Assembly: GCA_903840415.1 (NCBI GenBank)
Contig: CAIMFY010000063.1
Location: 41,415-105,414, forward strand
From: an uncultured Opitutia bacterium
Lineage (GTDB): Bacteria; Verrucomicrobiota; Verrucomicrobiia; Opitutales; Opitutaceae
Direction of reading: 5' to 3'
Length of the DNA: 64,000 nucleotides
Below the pieces are notes generated by a model. That model made no database searches and was not told where the DNA came from. It saw only the letters and a list, made by a program, of their open reading frames with translations. Made by a program: the position numbers and the translations under genes. Positions 35,837 to 44,273 of this stretch are shown here, piece after piece. The stretch's first letter is position 1, and each line of letters begins with the position of its first letter.

Positions 35837-36955
35837 ATGAAAGCCTCTTCCGGTTCGGCGCACCTCAGCCGCCGTCGTTTTGTCGGCCAAGTCTCGGTGG
35901 GCGCCGCCGCGCTCGCCTTCGGTTCCCGGTTATTCGGACAATCCTCCGCCACGCCCAAGAAACTCGGCATCGCGCTGGTCGGGCTCGGCAGCTATTCGAC
36001 GGGACAGTTGGCACCGGCATTGAAGCGCACGGAGTTCGTCGAACTCCGGGGCGTCGTCACCGGTTCGCGCGAGAAAGGCCGGCAGTGGGCGCGCACCTTC
36101 GGTTTTCCCGAGACGAGCATTTACGGCTACGACACGATGCATCAGCTCGCGGACAATCGCGACATCGACATCGTCTATGTCGTCACGCCGAATGCGCTGC
36201 ACGCCGAAGAAGTGATCGCTGCGGCGAAGGCCGGCAAACATGTGATCTGCGAAAAACCCTTCACGACGAACGTCGCCGACGCCGAGGCCGCGATCGCTGC
36301 GTGCCGGGCCGCAAAAGTGAAGCTCTCGATCGGTTATCGGCTGCATTTCGATCCGTTCCACCAGGAGCTGAAGCGTCTGGCGCACGAAAAAGATTTTGGC
36401 GTGCTCGCGAAGATGACCGGTGCCAATGGATTTCAGATGGGCCGGAAGGTTTGGCGCGCAGAGCGCAAACTCGCGGGCGGCGGCCCGCTGATGGACATGG
36501 GGATTTATTGCGTGCAGGAGGCCTGCATGGCGGCCGACGGTGCGGCACCGATCGCCGTGACTGCGCGCGAGCATCCGAAAACCCGACCGGAGTTTTTTAC
36601 CGACGTGGAGGAAGGGCTGGATTGGACGATGGAATTTGCGAACGGCGCCAAGGCCGAGCTCATGACCAGCTACAACCAAAACGTCGGCCGCTTCCGGGCG
36701 GAAGGAGCGGCTGGCTGGATCAATCTCGAACCGGCGTTCGGCTATCGCGGAATCAGGCTGACCAGCAGCAAGGGGCCGACCGCGTTAAAGGAGCTGCCGA
36801 GCCAGCAGGCGTTGCAACTGGACGACTTTGCGCTCTGCGTCCGCGAAGGCCGCGAATCGCGGGTGGCCGGCGAGATGGGGCTGCGCGACATGGAGATTAT
36901 CGAGGCAATTTATGCCGCGGCCCAGAGTGGGCAGCGGACTTTGGTGAAGGTTTAG
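35837..36955 (+). CDS. Tat-exported Gfo/Idh/MocA-family oxidoreductase
   Basis: 372 residues. A Tat signal (HLSRRRFVGQVSVGAAALAFGSR) precedes a Rossmann domain with LGIALVGLGSYSTGQLAPAL. The family's catalytic EKP motif is in HVICEKPFTTN. The substrate domain shows GGGPLMDMGIYCVQ, with the region that normally holds the catalytic Asp/His pair. The closest type by eye is the periplasmic glucose-fructose oxidoreductase group, which carries tightly bound NADP. ATG 35837 is chosen for the Tat signal. It lies 126 bases after cupin remnant C. Confidence 0.88.
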   Translation: MKASSGSAHLSRRRFVGQVSVGAAALAFGSRLFGQSSATPKKLGIALVGLGSYSTGQLAPALKRTEFVELRGVVTGSREKGRQWARTFGFPETSIYGYDTMHQLADNRDIDIVYVVTPNALHAEEVIAAAKAGKHVICEKPFTTNVADAEAAIAACRAAKVKLSIGYRLHFDPFHQELKRLAHEKDFGVLAKMTGANGFQMGRKVWRAERKLAGGGPLMDMGIYCVQEACMAADGAAPIAVTAREHPKTRPEFFTDVEEGLDWTMEFANGAKAELMTSYNQNVGRFRAEGAAGWINLEPAFGYRGIRLTSSKGPTALKELPSQQALQLDDFALCVREGRESRVAGEMGLRDMEIIEAIYAAAQSGQRTLVKV

Positions 36956-37008
36956 CGGCAAACCTTAGGACGACGAAACATTGCCCGACTTCAGGCGTCT
37001 AAGCGGGC

Positions 37009-38034
37009 ATGGTTTCAAATCACTTTCGCTCACTTTCGTGGCGACGCTCCGCGCTGGTCGCGGCGCAGTTCGCCCTGATCTCGTCGCTGGCCCCCGGTCT
37101 GCGGCTCGCCGCCCAAGTCGGCACCGTGCCGGACGCGCCGACGGTGCCCATTGCGCCGGCCCTGCCGGATGCGGCCATCGTGGCGCAGCCACTGACGCCG
37201 GCGTCGGGCCAGGAAATCATCGAAGAGCGCCCCTCCCCGCAGCATGTCTGGATCGGAGGCCATTGGCGTTGGCAGGATGGCCGCTACGCTTGGATCGCGG
37301 GCCGGTGGGATTTGCCGCCGCGGGCCGGCTTGGTTTGGGTGGATCCGCGCTGGGAGAAACGCGGCACGGGTTTCGCGCTGGCCGGCGGTTACTGGCAGGA
37401 TGGAGCGCCGGGTGCGACCGCGGTCGCGTCTGCTCCTGCGATGCCAACTCCGATGGTGGTGGCACCGCCGCCAGCCGTCGTTTATGCTCCACCACCGGCA
37501 TCAGTGGGCGCGCCGTCCGCGCCGCCCACTGTCGTCGTGGTCGAGCAAGCGCCGCCGCCGCCGGTGCGCGAATATATCGTCGAGCGTCCCTCGCCCCGCT
37601 ACGTCTGGATCGAAGGCTACTGGGGCTGGCGTGAGGGCCGGCATTCCTGGGTCGCCGGGCATTGGGAATTGCCGCCGCGTGAGCGCGTCGAGTGGGTGGG
37701 GCCGCGGTGGGAACACCGTGGTAACGGCTACGTTTTCGTCGAGGGTTTTTGGCGCGAAGCGGGCGTTTCTGTGGGTGTTTCCATCGGTGGTCCGGGGCCA
37801 ATGATAATGGTTCGCGAGGGTCCGCCGCCGCCGCGCCGCGAACGGATCGATGAGCGCCATCGTCCTTCCCGCGACGCCGTGTGGATCACCGGCTTCTGGC
37901 GGTATGACGGCCGCGCCTACGTCTGGATGCCGGGTCGCTGGGAACTGCCGCCGCGCGGTAATCACGAATGGATTGAACCACGCTGGGAAAATCGCGGCGG
38001 CGGCTACGTCTTCATCGAAGGCCACTGGCGCTGA
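37009..38034 (+). CDS. Secreted YxWxxGxW-repeat protein
   Basis: 341 residues with a signal segment (ALVAAQFALISSLAPGLRLAAQ). Three repeats of about 52 residues follow, each of the form '.VWI.G.W.W..GR..W..GRW.LPPR....WV.PRWE.RG.G[YF]....G.W'. The repeats are separated by Pro/Ala/Val-rich linkers (MPTPMVVAPPPAVV) and basic PPPRRERIDERHRP segments. Such repeats occur in exported proteins of many soil bacteria; no function is established that I know of. Aromatic surfaces suggest binding to carbohydrate or cell wall (inference). Confidence 0.85.
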   Translation: MVSNHFRSLSWRRSALVAAQFALISSLAPGLRLAAQVGTVPDAPTVPIAPALPDAAIVAQPLTPASGQEIIEERPSPQHVWIGGHWRWQDGRYAWIAGRWDLPPRAGLVWVDPRWEKRGTGFALAGGYWQDGAPGATAVASAPAMPTPMVVAPPPAVVYAPPPASVGAPSAPPTVVVVEQAPPPPVREYIVERPSPRYVWIEGYWGWREGRHSWVAGHWELPPRERVEWVGPRWEHRGNGYVFVEGFWREAGVSVGVSIGGPGPMIMVREGPPPPRRERIDERHRPSRDAVWITGFWRYDGRAYVWMPGRWELPPRGNHEWIEPRWENRGGGYVFIEGHWR

Positions 38035-38060
38035 GCACCGAAAACGCTCCCTAGAATCTC

Positions 38061-38089
38061 AACGCCGGTCGTAACGACCGGCGTTTTTT
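38061..38089 (+). terminator. Rho-independent terminator
   Basis: An 11-bp perfect stem (AACGCCGGTCG and CGACCGGCGTT) around a TAA loop is followed by T residues (to 38089). It lies 26 bases after the YxWxxGxW-repeat gene. On the opposite strand only two T follow the stem, so it should act mainly for the plus-strand gene. Confidence 0.93.
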
Positions 38090-38097
38090 GCGCCCGC

Positions 38098-39483
38098 TTA
38101 TTTCGGAACCGGGCCGACGCGCTCAGCAATCGACTTCGCCATCGCCCGCATGTGGGCCTTGACCTCGGCGGCGTCGAGGGTGAGCACTTTTCGATCTTCC
38201 ATGATAACTTTGCCGTTGATGATCGTCGTGCGCACGTCCTTGGCGGAGGCACCGTAGACGAGCGTCGCGTAGACGTCGTAGTTGGGGATCAAATTGGTCG
38301 CGTCGGCGTCGATGATGATCACGTCGGCGAGTTTGCCGGCCTCGAGCGAGCCGAGCTTGTCCTCCATGTGCAGTGCACGCGCGCCGCCGCGCGTGGCCAT
38401 CTCGACCACTTCGATCGAGGGCGCGAGCGTGCGGTCGTGATTCACGAGTTTGTGCAGCTTCGCCACGTAGCCAAGCTGGCCGATGATATCGAGCGTGTTA
38501 CCACTCATCGGGCCGTCGGTGCCGAGGCCCACGCGCATGCCCTGCTCGTGCATCTTCAACGCGGGCGCGACGCCCTTTGCGGATTTGATATTCGCGACGA
38601 TGTTGTGCGCCACGCCGATGTCACGGGCTTTCATGAGCGCGATGTCGGAGTCGTTCACAAAAATGCAGTGCGCGGCGACAAGCCGGCGGTTGAGCAATCC
38701 GACAGAGTCGAGAAACTCGATGGGCGTCTGGTTGCGTTCTTTGCGCAGCGTGTCCACCTCATCGGTCATCTCGGCAACGTGCATCAGCACGGGCACGTCG
38801 AACTTCGCGGTTTCGTCCGCGATCAATTTCAGGTGCGCGGCGTCGAGCGTGTAGGGTGCGTGCGGCGCAAACGCCGGCGTGATGAGCGGATCGCCGCGGA
38901 AGTCGGCGACGAATTTCTGTGCGAGCGCGAAGCCGCCGTAGGGTTCCTTCGAGTCGGGCGCGGGGAAATTGAGGATCGTTTCGCCGAGCACGCCGCGCAT
39001 CCCGATCTGCTTCGCGGCGCGCGCGACCTCGTCCTCGAAATAATACATATCGACGAACGTCGTCACGCCGCCCTCGACCATTTCCAATGCACCGTGGAGC
39101 GTGCCCCAGTAAACCACCTGCCGATCGACGAACTTCGCCTCGAGCGGAAACATGAAGCGCTTCAACCGATCCGCCACATCGTCGCCGAGGCTGCGGAAGA
39201 TCGTCATCGCGGCGTGTGTGTGCGTGTTGATCATGCCGGGCATCACGATCCCGGCGCGCGCATCGATCGTTTTCTTCGCGGTGAATTGCGCCGCGAGCGA
39301 AGCCGGGCCGACGGCGACGAGCTTGGCGCCACGGATGACCACCACGCCGCCTTCGATCACGTCGCGCTGATTGTTCATCGTGACGACGGTGCCGTTCGTG
39401 ATGACAAGATCGGCGGCTTGCTGGGCGAGGAGTAGCGGGAGCAAAACGAGCAACGCGAAGGCGGAGGCGATGAATCGACGCAT
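38098..39483 (-). CDS. Secreted amidohydrolase of the MTA/SAH deaminase type
   Basis: 461 residues. ATG 39483 gives a clear signal peptide (FIASAFALLVLLPLLLAQQA). The metallohydrolase fold has the metal site NTHTHAAM, HAPYT, the His of LMHVAEM, AAHCIF and the Asp of LGTDGPMSGN. The overall sequence resembles MtaD/TrzN-like 5'-methylthioadenosine and S-adenosylhomocysteine deaminases. Those are normally cytoplasmic; an exported form is odd and suggests scavenging of external nucleosides or amines. Divergent from the phosphoribosyltransferase-like gene. Confidence 0.85.
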   Translation of the reverse strand: MRRFIASAFALLVLLPLLLAQQAADLVITNGTVVTMNNQRDVIEGGVVVIRGAKLVAVGPASLAAQFTAKKTIDARAGIVMPGMINTHTHAAMTIFRSLGDDVADRLKRFMFPLEAKFVDRQVVYWGTLHGALEMVEGGVTTFVDMYYFEDEVARAAKQIGMRGVLGETILNFPAPDSKEPYGGFALAQKFVADFRGDPLITPAFAPHAPYTLDAAHLKLIADETAKFDVPVLMHVAEMTDEVDTLRKERNQTPIEFLDSVGLLNRRLVAAHCIFVNDSDIALMKARDIGVAHNIVANIKSAKGVAPALKMHEQGMRVGLGTDGPMSGNTLDIIGQLGYVAKLHKLVNHDRTLAPSIEVVEMATRGGARALHMEDKLGSLEAGKLADVIIIDADATNLIPNYDVYATLVYGASAKDVRTTIINGKVIMEDRKVLTLDAAEVKAHMRAMAKSIAERVGPVPK

Positions 39484-39521
39484 GGCGGGACATAAGATGT
39501 TCGGCGGCCCGACGACAAGGA

Positions 39522-40073
39522 TTGCGCGCGGGCGAAATTCCCGGCTCAACGGGGCGCGTGGATTACTTGCGCCTCATCGACCGCAGCAAACTGCACTACA
39601 AGCGCAGCGACGTGACGCCGATTTTCGCGGAGCCTGCGGCGTTTCGCGCGCTGGTCGAGGACTTAGTTGCACCGTGGGCAAATGCGCAGCTGCCGGTCGA
39701 GCGTGTGGTTGGCACCGATGCACTCGGCTTCATCGTCGGGACGGCGCTGGCGCTGCGGCTCGGCGTCGGTTTCGTGCCGGTGCGAAAGGGCGGAAAGCTG
39801 CCGGTGAAAAATGAGTGCACGGCCTTTCGCGATTACTCGGGCGTGGAAAAAACCTTCGAACTCCGTGCCGAACCGTGGCCACCTGGCACGCGAGTGCTGC
39901 TGGCTGACGAGTGGATCGAGACGGGGGCGACTGCGGCGGCGGCGGTCGAATTGATCGAGCGCGCGGGTGGCGTGGTCGTCGGCATCGTCGCGATCGCGTT
40001 TCGAAAAAACGAAAAAACCGCCGAGCTGTGGGCGAAGTATCGCTGCCACGGCGTGTGGCCGGAGCAGGTGTGA
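39522..40073 (+). CDS. Adenine/purine phosphoribosyltransferase-like protein
   Basis: 183 residues from TTG 39522, or 171 from GTG 39558 with GGGG a few bases before. Conserved blocks are ERVVGTDALGFIVGTALALRLGVGFVPVRKGGKLP, split in the chain as VVGTDALGF and LGVGFVPVRKGGKLP, which match Apt. The PRPP loop is altered: LLADEWIETGAT instead of the usual VVDDxxxTGGT, with Asp to Glu and Gly to Ala. So activity or substrate may differ from classical Apt. Only 38 bases separate it from the divergent deaminase gene, so the two may share a promoter region and a purine-salvage role. Confidence 0.78.
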   Translation: MRAGEIPGSTGRVDYLRLIDRSKLHYKRSDVTPIFAEPAAFRALVEDLVAPWANAQLPVERVVGTDALGFIVGTALALRLGVGFVPVRKGGKLPVKNECTAFRDYSGVEKTFELRAEPWPPGTRVLLADEWIETGATAAAAVELIERAGGVVVGIVAIAFRKNEKTAELWAKYRCHGVWPEQV

Positions 40074-40106
40074 AGACAAAGCGCGTGGGAGTAGACTGAC
40101 GCGATC

Positions 40107-40661
40107 ATGAGCGATTCCTTTCCGCTTCGTCCGCCAATTTTGGAAACCGACCGATTGACCTTGCGTGCTTTGTCGGTGGACGACGCGGCGACCATCTACG
40201 ACTACGCTTCGGATCCGGAGGTTGCGCGCTACACCCTGTGGCCGCCTCATCCATCTGAAGCGTTCACCCGAAATTTTCTGGCTAAGCTCACTGAGTCGAC
40301 GGTGTTGGCGTGGGTGATTGTCTTCAGAGCGGATCAACGCGTCGTTGGAATGATCTTTTTTCACTCATTCAACCAGTGGCACCAGAGAGCGGAACTCGCT
40401 TTCAATCTCGCCCGCAGTCACTGGCGACGAGGCGTGGCGACCGAGGCTTCGCACACGGCTCTTCAATTTGCATTCGAGAAACTGACCCTCAACCGCGTCG
40501 AAGCCACCTGCATGCCTGGCAATTCCGCATCGCGCCGCGTTTTGATCAAACTCGGAATGGAGCATGAAGGAACGTTGCGTCGATCGCATCGGCGCCATGA
40601 CGGCTTTCACGACATGGAACTATTCGGCGTCACTCACCGCTCCAACCATACGTCCTTATAA
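40107..40661 (+). CDS. GNAT acetyltransferase (RimJ/RimL type)
   Basis: 184 residues. ILETDRLTLRALSVDDAATIYDYASDPEVARYTLWPPH is the usual opening of this class, seen in pieces as ETDRLTLRAL and SDPEVARY. The acetyl-CoA loop is RSHWRRGVATEAS, and NRVEATCMPGNSASRRVLIKLGM is the later signature. It should acetylate an amine, possibly a protein N-terminus; substrate unknown. The 3' end overlaps the end of the convergent OppA-like gene by 28 bases. Confidence 0.9.
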   Translation: MSDSFPLRPPILETDRLTLRALSVDDAATIYDYASDPEVARYTLWPPHPSEAFTRNFLAKLTESTVLAWVIVFRADQRVVGMIFFHSFNQWHQRAELAFNLARSHWRRGVATEASHTALQFAFEKLTLNRVEATCMPGNSASRRVLIKLGMEHEGTLRRSHRRHDGFHDMELFGVTHRSNHTSL

Positions 40662-42259
40662 TTGTGAAAACCCAGCGGTGAGTTTTTCCAGCCGCGGACA
40701 GATGGGGCGACGAGCGTGGCGCGGGCGCCCCAGTAGATCGGAGCGAAGGGCATTTGTTCGAGGAGGTGTGATTCGGCGCTGTGGAGGATCACGAGGCGCG
40801 CGGCGGGCGTCGGCGAGCGGGCGGCTTCGTCGAGCAGCGCGTCGTAGGCCGGGTCGGCGTAGCCGGTGCAGTTGACGCCGTTGCCCGCGACGAAAATCGA
40901 GAGGTAGGTGAGCGGGTCGGGATACTCGGCGATCCAGCGGCCGCGGGCGATGGCGTAGTCGAGGACGGCATTGTCGACGACTTGCAGGAGCACCTTGAAT
41001 TCCTTCTGGCTGATCGCGACGTCGAGTCCGAGATCGTGGCGCCACATTTGCTGCACGGCTTCGGCGATGCGCTGGTTGAGTTCGGAGGAAAGCGTGACGA
41101 GTTCGAAGACGGGAAAGCCGCGGCCGTCGGGGAAACCGGCGTCGGCGAGTAATTTTTTCGCGGCTGGCACATCGTGGGTGACGAACGCGGGCGGGTTGTA
41201 GCCGGCGAGGCCGGGCGGCGTGAGAGCGGTCGCCGGGGTCTGGCCGCCACGCAGGACGTTTTTCACGATGGCCTCGCGATCGATCGCGAGCGCCAGGGCG
41301 CGGCGGACGCGGACATCGGTGAAGGGCGGACGGGTGACATTGAAGCGGAGAAAGTAGCTCTCGAAGTACGGCTCGACGCGGAGGACGGCCGGAATCGATT
41401 GCTGGTAGGCGTCGATTTTACTGAGCGGAACGTCCCACGTCGTGTGGAGTTGGCCGGCGCGGAAGGCGAGTTCCTGGCTTTGCGTCGATTCGCTGAGATA
41501 AAAATAAATCGCGTTCAGGCGAACGCGCGCTGCGGCCCAGTAGTGGGGATTTCTTTCGACGGCAATGTGCTGGTGATCCTTCCATTCGCGGAGGCGGAAC
41601 GGGCCGTTGCTGACGAAGGGCGCGATGCGCGTCCACTTCGCGGCGCGATCGTCGAAACGGGCGCCGTCGTGCGTGACCGATGGCTCGTGGACGGGACAGG
41701 CAACATTGGTGCGGAGCACGGACAGGAAATAATCGGCAGGATGATCGAGAGTGATTTCAAAGGTGAAATCGTCCGGCGCGCGACACCCGAGTGCCGCGAA
41801 ATCCTTGAGCTCACCGCGCGCGAACGCCGCGGCGTTTTTGATTGGGAAGAGGACGTCCTTGTATTCCGAGGCGAGTGAGGGTGAGAGCACGCGGCGAAAC
41901 GAGAAGAGGAAATCGCGCGCGGTGAGCGGATCGCCGTTGGACCAACGGGCGTTGTGGCGCAGGTGAAACGTGTAAACCAGCCCGTCCGCCGAAATCTCCC
42001 AACGCTCGGCCACGCCGGGACGCGGCTGAAACGTTTCCTCGTCGAGGGTGACGAGGCCCTCGAAAAGCGCTGACAAAACATTTTGATCGACCGTGCCGCC
42101 GGCGATGTGAGGATCGAGCGACTGCACTTCGGCACCGTTGCCGACGTGGAGCGTGCCATCGCGGTCGCCCTGTGACACCAGGGTGTCGCGTCGCCCACAG
42201 CCGCTGACGAAAAGCCAGAGCGTCGTCGCCGTGGCCAGCCAGCGAATCGGCGCCCTCAC
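40634..42259 (-). CDS. Oligopeptide-binding lipoprotein (OppA/SBP family 5)
   Basis: 541 residues from GTG 42259, which overlaps the stop of the upstream cupin gene (GTGA). The N-terminus is a lipoprotein signal with lipobox FVSG/C. The SBP_bac_5 fold is clear: LHVGNGAEVQSLDPHIAGG, FEGLVTLDEETFQPRPGVA, DFLFSFRRVLSP, VRRALALAIDREAIV and IAEYPDPLTYLSIF. It binds peptides for an Opp/Dpp ABC importer; the permease and ATPase genes are not adjacent. The start is set by the lipobox distance and coupling. Confidence 0.92.
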   Translation of the reverse strand: MRAPIRWLATATTLWLFVSGCGRRDTLVSQGDRDGTLHVGNGAEVQSLDPHIAGGTVDQNVLSALFEGLVTLDEETFQPRPGVAERWEISADGLVYTFHLRHNARWSNGDPLTARDFLFSFRRVLSPSLASEYKDVLFPIKNAAAFARGELKDFAALGCRAPDDFTFEITLDHPADYFLSVLRTNVACPVHEPSVTHDGARFDDRAAKWTRIAPFVSNGPFRLREWKDHQHIAVERNPHYWAAARVRLNAIYFYLSESTQSQELAFRAGQLHTTWDVPLSKIDAYQQSIPAVLRVEPYFESYFLRFNVTRPPFTDVRVRRALALAIDREAIVKNVLRGGQTPATALTPPGLAGYNPPAFVTHDVPAAKKLLADAGFPDGRGFPVFELVTLSSELNQRIAEAVQQMWRHDLGLDVAISQKEFKVLLQVVDNAVLDYAIARGRWIAEYPDPLTYLSIFVAGNGVNCTGYADPAYDALLDEAARSPTPAARLVILHSAESHLLEQMPFAPIYWGARATLVAPSVRGWKNSPLGFHNYKDVWLER

Positions 42260-42786
42260 GAGGATCGCCGGACGTGCTCCGGCCGCGTGAGCTCGGCGAT
42301 TTTTGCGGCGAAGGCGGGATAGCGCGCCTGCAATTCCTCGCGGTAGCCGATCTCGAAATCGGCGTAGTCGAAGCCGGGCGCGAGGGTGTTGCCGAAAAAC
42401 GTCCACGCCTCGTCGCCGCCGATGGGACGCGACGCCTGCCACACGGCGCGCGGCACGAGAAACTGCGGGTGCTCGCCGGCGGCGAGATTGCGACCGAGCA
42501 CGGCGAGTTCGCCGCGGCCATCGGGGTGGAGGAGCAGCAACTCGATCGGATGGCCATCGTAGAAGTGCCAGAGTTCATCGGTCGCGAGTCGGTGCAGCCC
42601 GGAAAAATCCGTGCGCGTCTGAACGCAGACGATCGCCGACCAGGCGACACGCGGGCCGGGGTAGCGCGCCGCACCGGTGACCGTGACGTGTTCGTCGCTC
42701 CGATAGGTCGGCGCAAACCACGCGCCTTCCTGCGGAATCCGCGCCATCTGAAAGCGGTCGATCAATTTTTTCGCCGCTTCGTGCAT
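42256..42786 (-). CDS. Cupin_5 (DUF985) family protein
   Basis: 176 residues. The DUF985 pattern is complete: AAKKLIDRFQMARIPQEGAW, YPGPRVAWSAIVCVQTRTDFSGLHRL in pieces, DELWHFYDGHPIELLLLHPDG, and the C-terminal WTFFGNTLAPGFDYADFEIG. This is a beta-barrel of the cupin type with unclear function. It begins 3 bases after asnS ends and is coupled to the oppA-like gene, so asnS, cupin and OppA form one transcription unit. Confidence 0.9.
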   Translation of the reverse strand: MHEAAKKLIDRFQMARIPQEGAWFAPTYRSDEHVTVTGAARYPGPRVAWSAIVCVQTRTDFSGLHRLATDELWHFYDGHPIELLLLHPDGRGELAVLGRNLAAGEHPQFLVPRAVWQASRPIGGDEAWTFFGNTLAPGFDYADFEIGYREELQARYPAFAAKIAELTRPEHVRRSS

Positions 42787-42789
42787 GGC

Positions 42790-44190
42790 TCAGAAATCCG
42801 CAGTGCCCGGAGTGCGGGCGAACGGGATCACGTCACGGATGTTGCCGACGCCGGTGACGAACATGAGCATCCGCTCGAAACCGAGGCCAAAGCCCGCGTG
42901 TGGCACCGTGCCGTAGCGCCGCAGATCGAGATACCACCAGTAAGCTTTTTCGTCGAGGTGGTGGAGCGCCATGCCCTCGCGCAGTTCGGTGAGCCGCTCC
43001 TCGCGCTGACTGCCACCGATGATTTCGCCGATGCCGGGCACGAGCAGATCCATTGCGGCGACGGTCTGGCGATCGGGCGCGCAGCCGTCGGTCTTGCGCA
43101 TGTAGAACGCTTTGATCGCGCGGGGATAATTATAGACCGTGACGGGGCACTTGAAGTGTTCTTCGGTGAGAAAGCGTTCGTGCTCGGCCTGCAGGTTCGA
43201 GCCCCACGATACCGGGTGCTCCCACGTTTTGCCGGACTTCGTGAGAATCTCGACGGCCTCGGTGTAGCTGCAGCGGACGAAGGGCTTCTCGAGCACGAAG
43301 TCGAGGCGCGTCATCAATTCCTTGTCGACGAATTTGCTGAAAAACTCGAGGTCGGCGGCGCAATGTGCCTTCGCGTCGCGGATGAGATACTTCACGAATT
43401 CCTCCGCGAGCGACATGTCGCCGTGCAGATCGCAAAACGCGATTTCGGGCTCGATCATCCAGAATTCAGCGGCGTGGCGTGAGGTGTTGGAGTTTTCCGC
43501 GCGGAACGTCGGGCCGAAGGTGTAAACGTTGCTCAGCGCCGTCGCGAAGATTTCCGCTTCGAGCTGGCCGCTGACGGTGAGAAAAGTCTTCTTGCCGAAG
43601 AAATCTTTCGTGCTGTCCACGTCGCCGTGCTCGTTTTTCGGTGGCGCACCAACGTCGAGCGTCGTCACTCGAAACATGTCGCCTGCGCCCTCGGCGTCGC
43701 TCGCGGTGACAATGGGCGTGTGGACGTAAATGAAACTCTTGTCCTGGAAAAACTGGTGCACGGCGAACGCTAGCCGGGAGCGCACGCGGAAGACGGCGCC
43801 GAAAAGATTGGACCGCGGTCGCAGGTGCGCGATCTCGCGGAGGAATTCCAGCGTGTGGCCTTTTTTCTGGAGCGGATAAGTGGCGTCGGCCTCGCCGAGA
43901 ATCGTGAACGACGACGCGACGACCTCCCACTTCTGGCCCTGGCCTTGCGAGGCGACGAGTTTGCCGTGCACCTCGACCGAGGCACCAGTGAGCGCTTTCG
44001 CGATTTCAGTCGCGTAGTTCGGCAGCGACGAGTCGGCGATGACTTGGATGCCCTTGAGGCAGGAGCCGTCGTTGAGTTCGAGAAACGAGAACGTTTTCGC
44101 GTCGCGGCGCGTGCGGACCCAACCTTGGAGGAGGATGGTGTCGTTGGGCGCGGTGGCGTTGAGGGCGTCTTTGACGAGAGTGCGTGACAT
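42790..44190 (-). CDS. asnS: Asparaginyl-tRNA synthetase
   Basis: 466 residues, normal for bacterial AsnRS. An OB-fold anticodon-binding domain ([25 protein letters not shown], in parts [12 protein letters not shown] and FLELNDGSC) leads to the class II core. The core has motif 2 with [21 protein letters not shown] (pieces [10 protein letters not shown] and FWMIEPE) and motif 3 [24 protein letters not shown] and the insertion lengths separate AsnRS from AspRS. It charges tRNA-Asn. Start ATG 44190 gives [10 protein letters not shown]; the frame runs further upstream. Confidence 0.97.
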   Translation of the reverse strand: MSRTLVKDALNATAPNDTILLQGWVRTRRDAKTFSFLELNDGSCLKGIQVIADSSLPNYATEIAKALTGASVEVHGKLVASQGQGQKWEVVASSFTILGEADATYPLQKKGHTLEFLREIAHLRPRSNLFGAVFRVRSRLAFAVHQFFQDKSFIYVHTPIVTASDAEGAGDMFRVTTLDVGAPPKNEHGDVDSTKDFFGKKTFLTVSGQLEAEIFATALSNVYTFGPTFRAENSNTSRHAAEFWMIEPEIAFCDLHGDMSLAEEFVKYLIRDAKAHCAADLEFFSKFVDKELMTRLDFVLEKPFVRCSYTEAVEILTKSGKTWEHPVSWGSNLQAEHERFLTEEHFKCPVTVYNYPRAIKAFYMRKTDGCAPDRQTVAAMDLLVPGIGEIIGGSQREERLTELREGMALHHLDEKAYWWYLDLRRYGTVPHAGFGLGFERMLMFVTGVGNIRDVIPFARTPGTADF

Positions 44191-44273
44191 GGAGTTTTTT
44201 GTTGGGCGCAACGAAGCGGCCGGCGCGCCGCGACGCAAACCCGGAAAACGGCCAAGCCCCACCGCGCCTTCGG

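Noticed and set aside
36009..36024. TGGCAC-N5-TTGAA as a sigma-54 promoter
   Set aside because: It lies inside the oxidoreductase gene and the -12 GC is missing.
38061..38089. The terminator as bidirectional for the convergent deaminase gene
   Set aside because: On the minus strand the stem is followed by only two T and then GAGATT.
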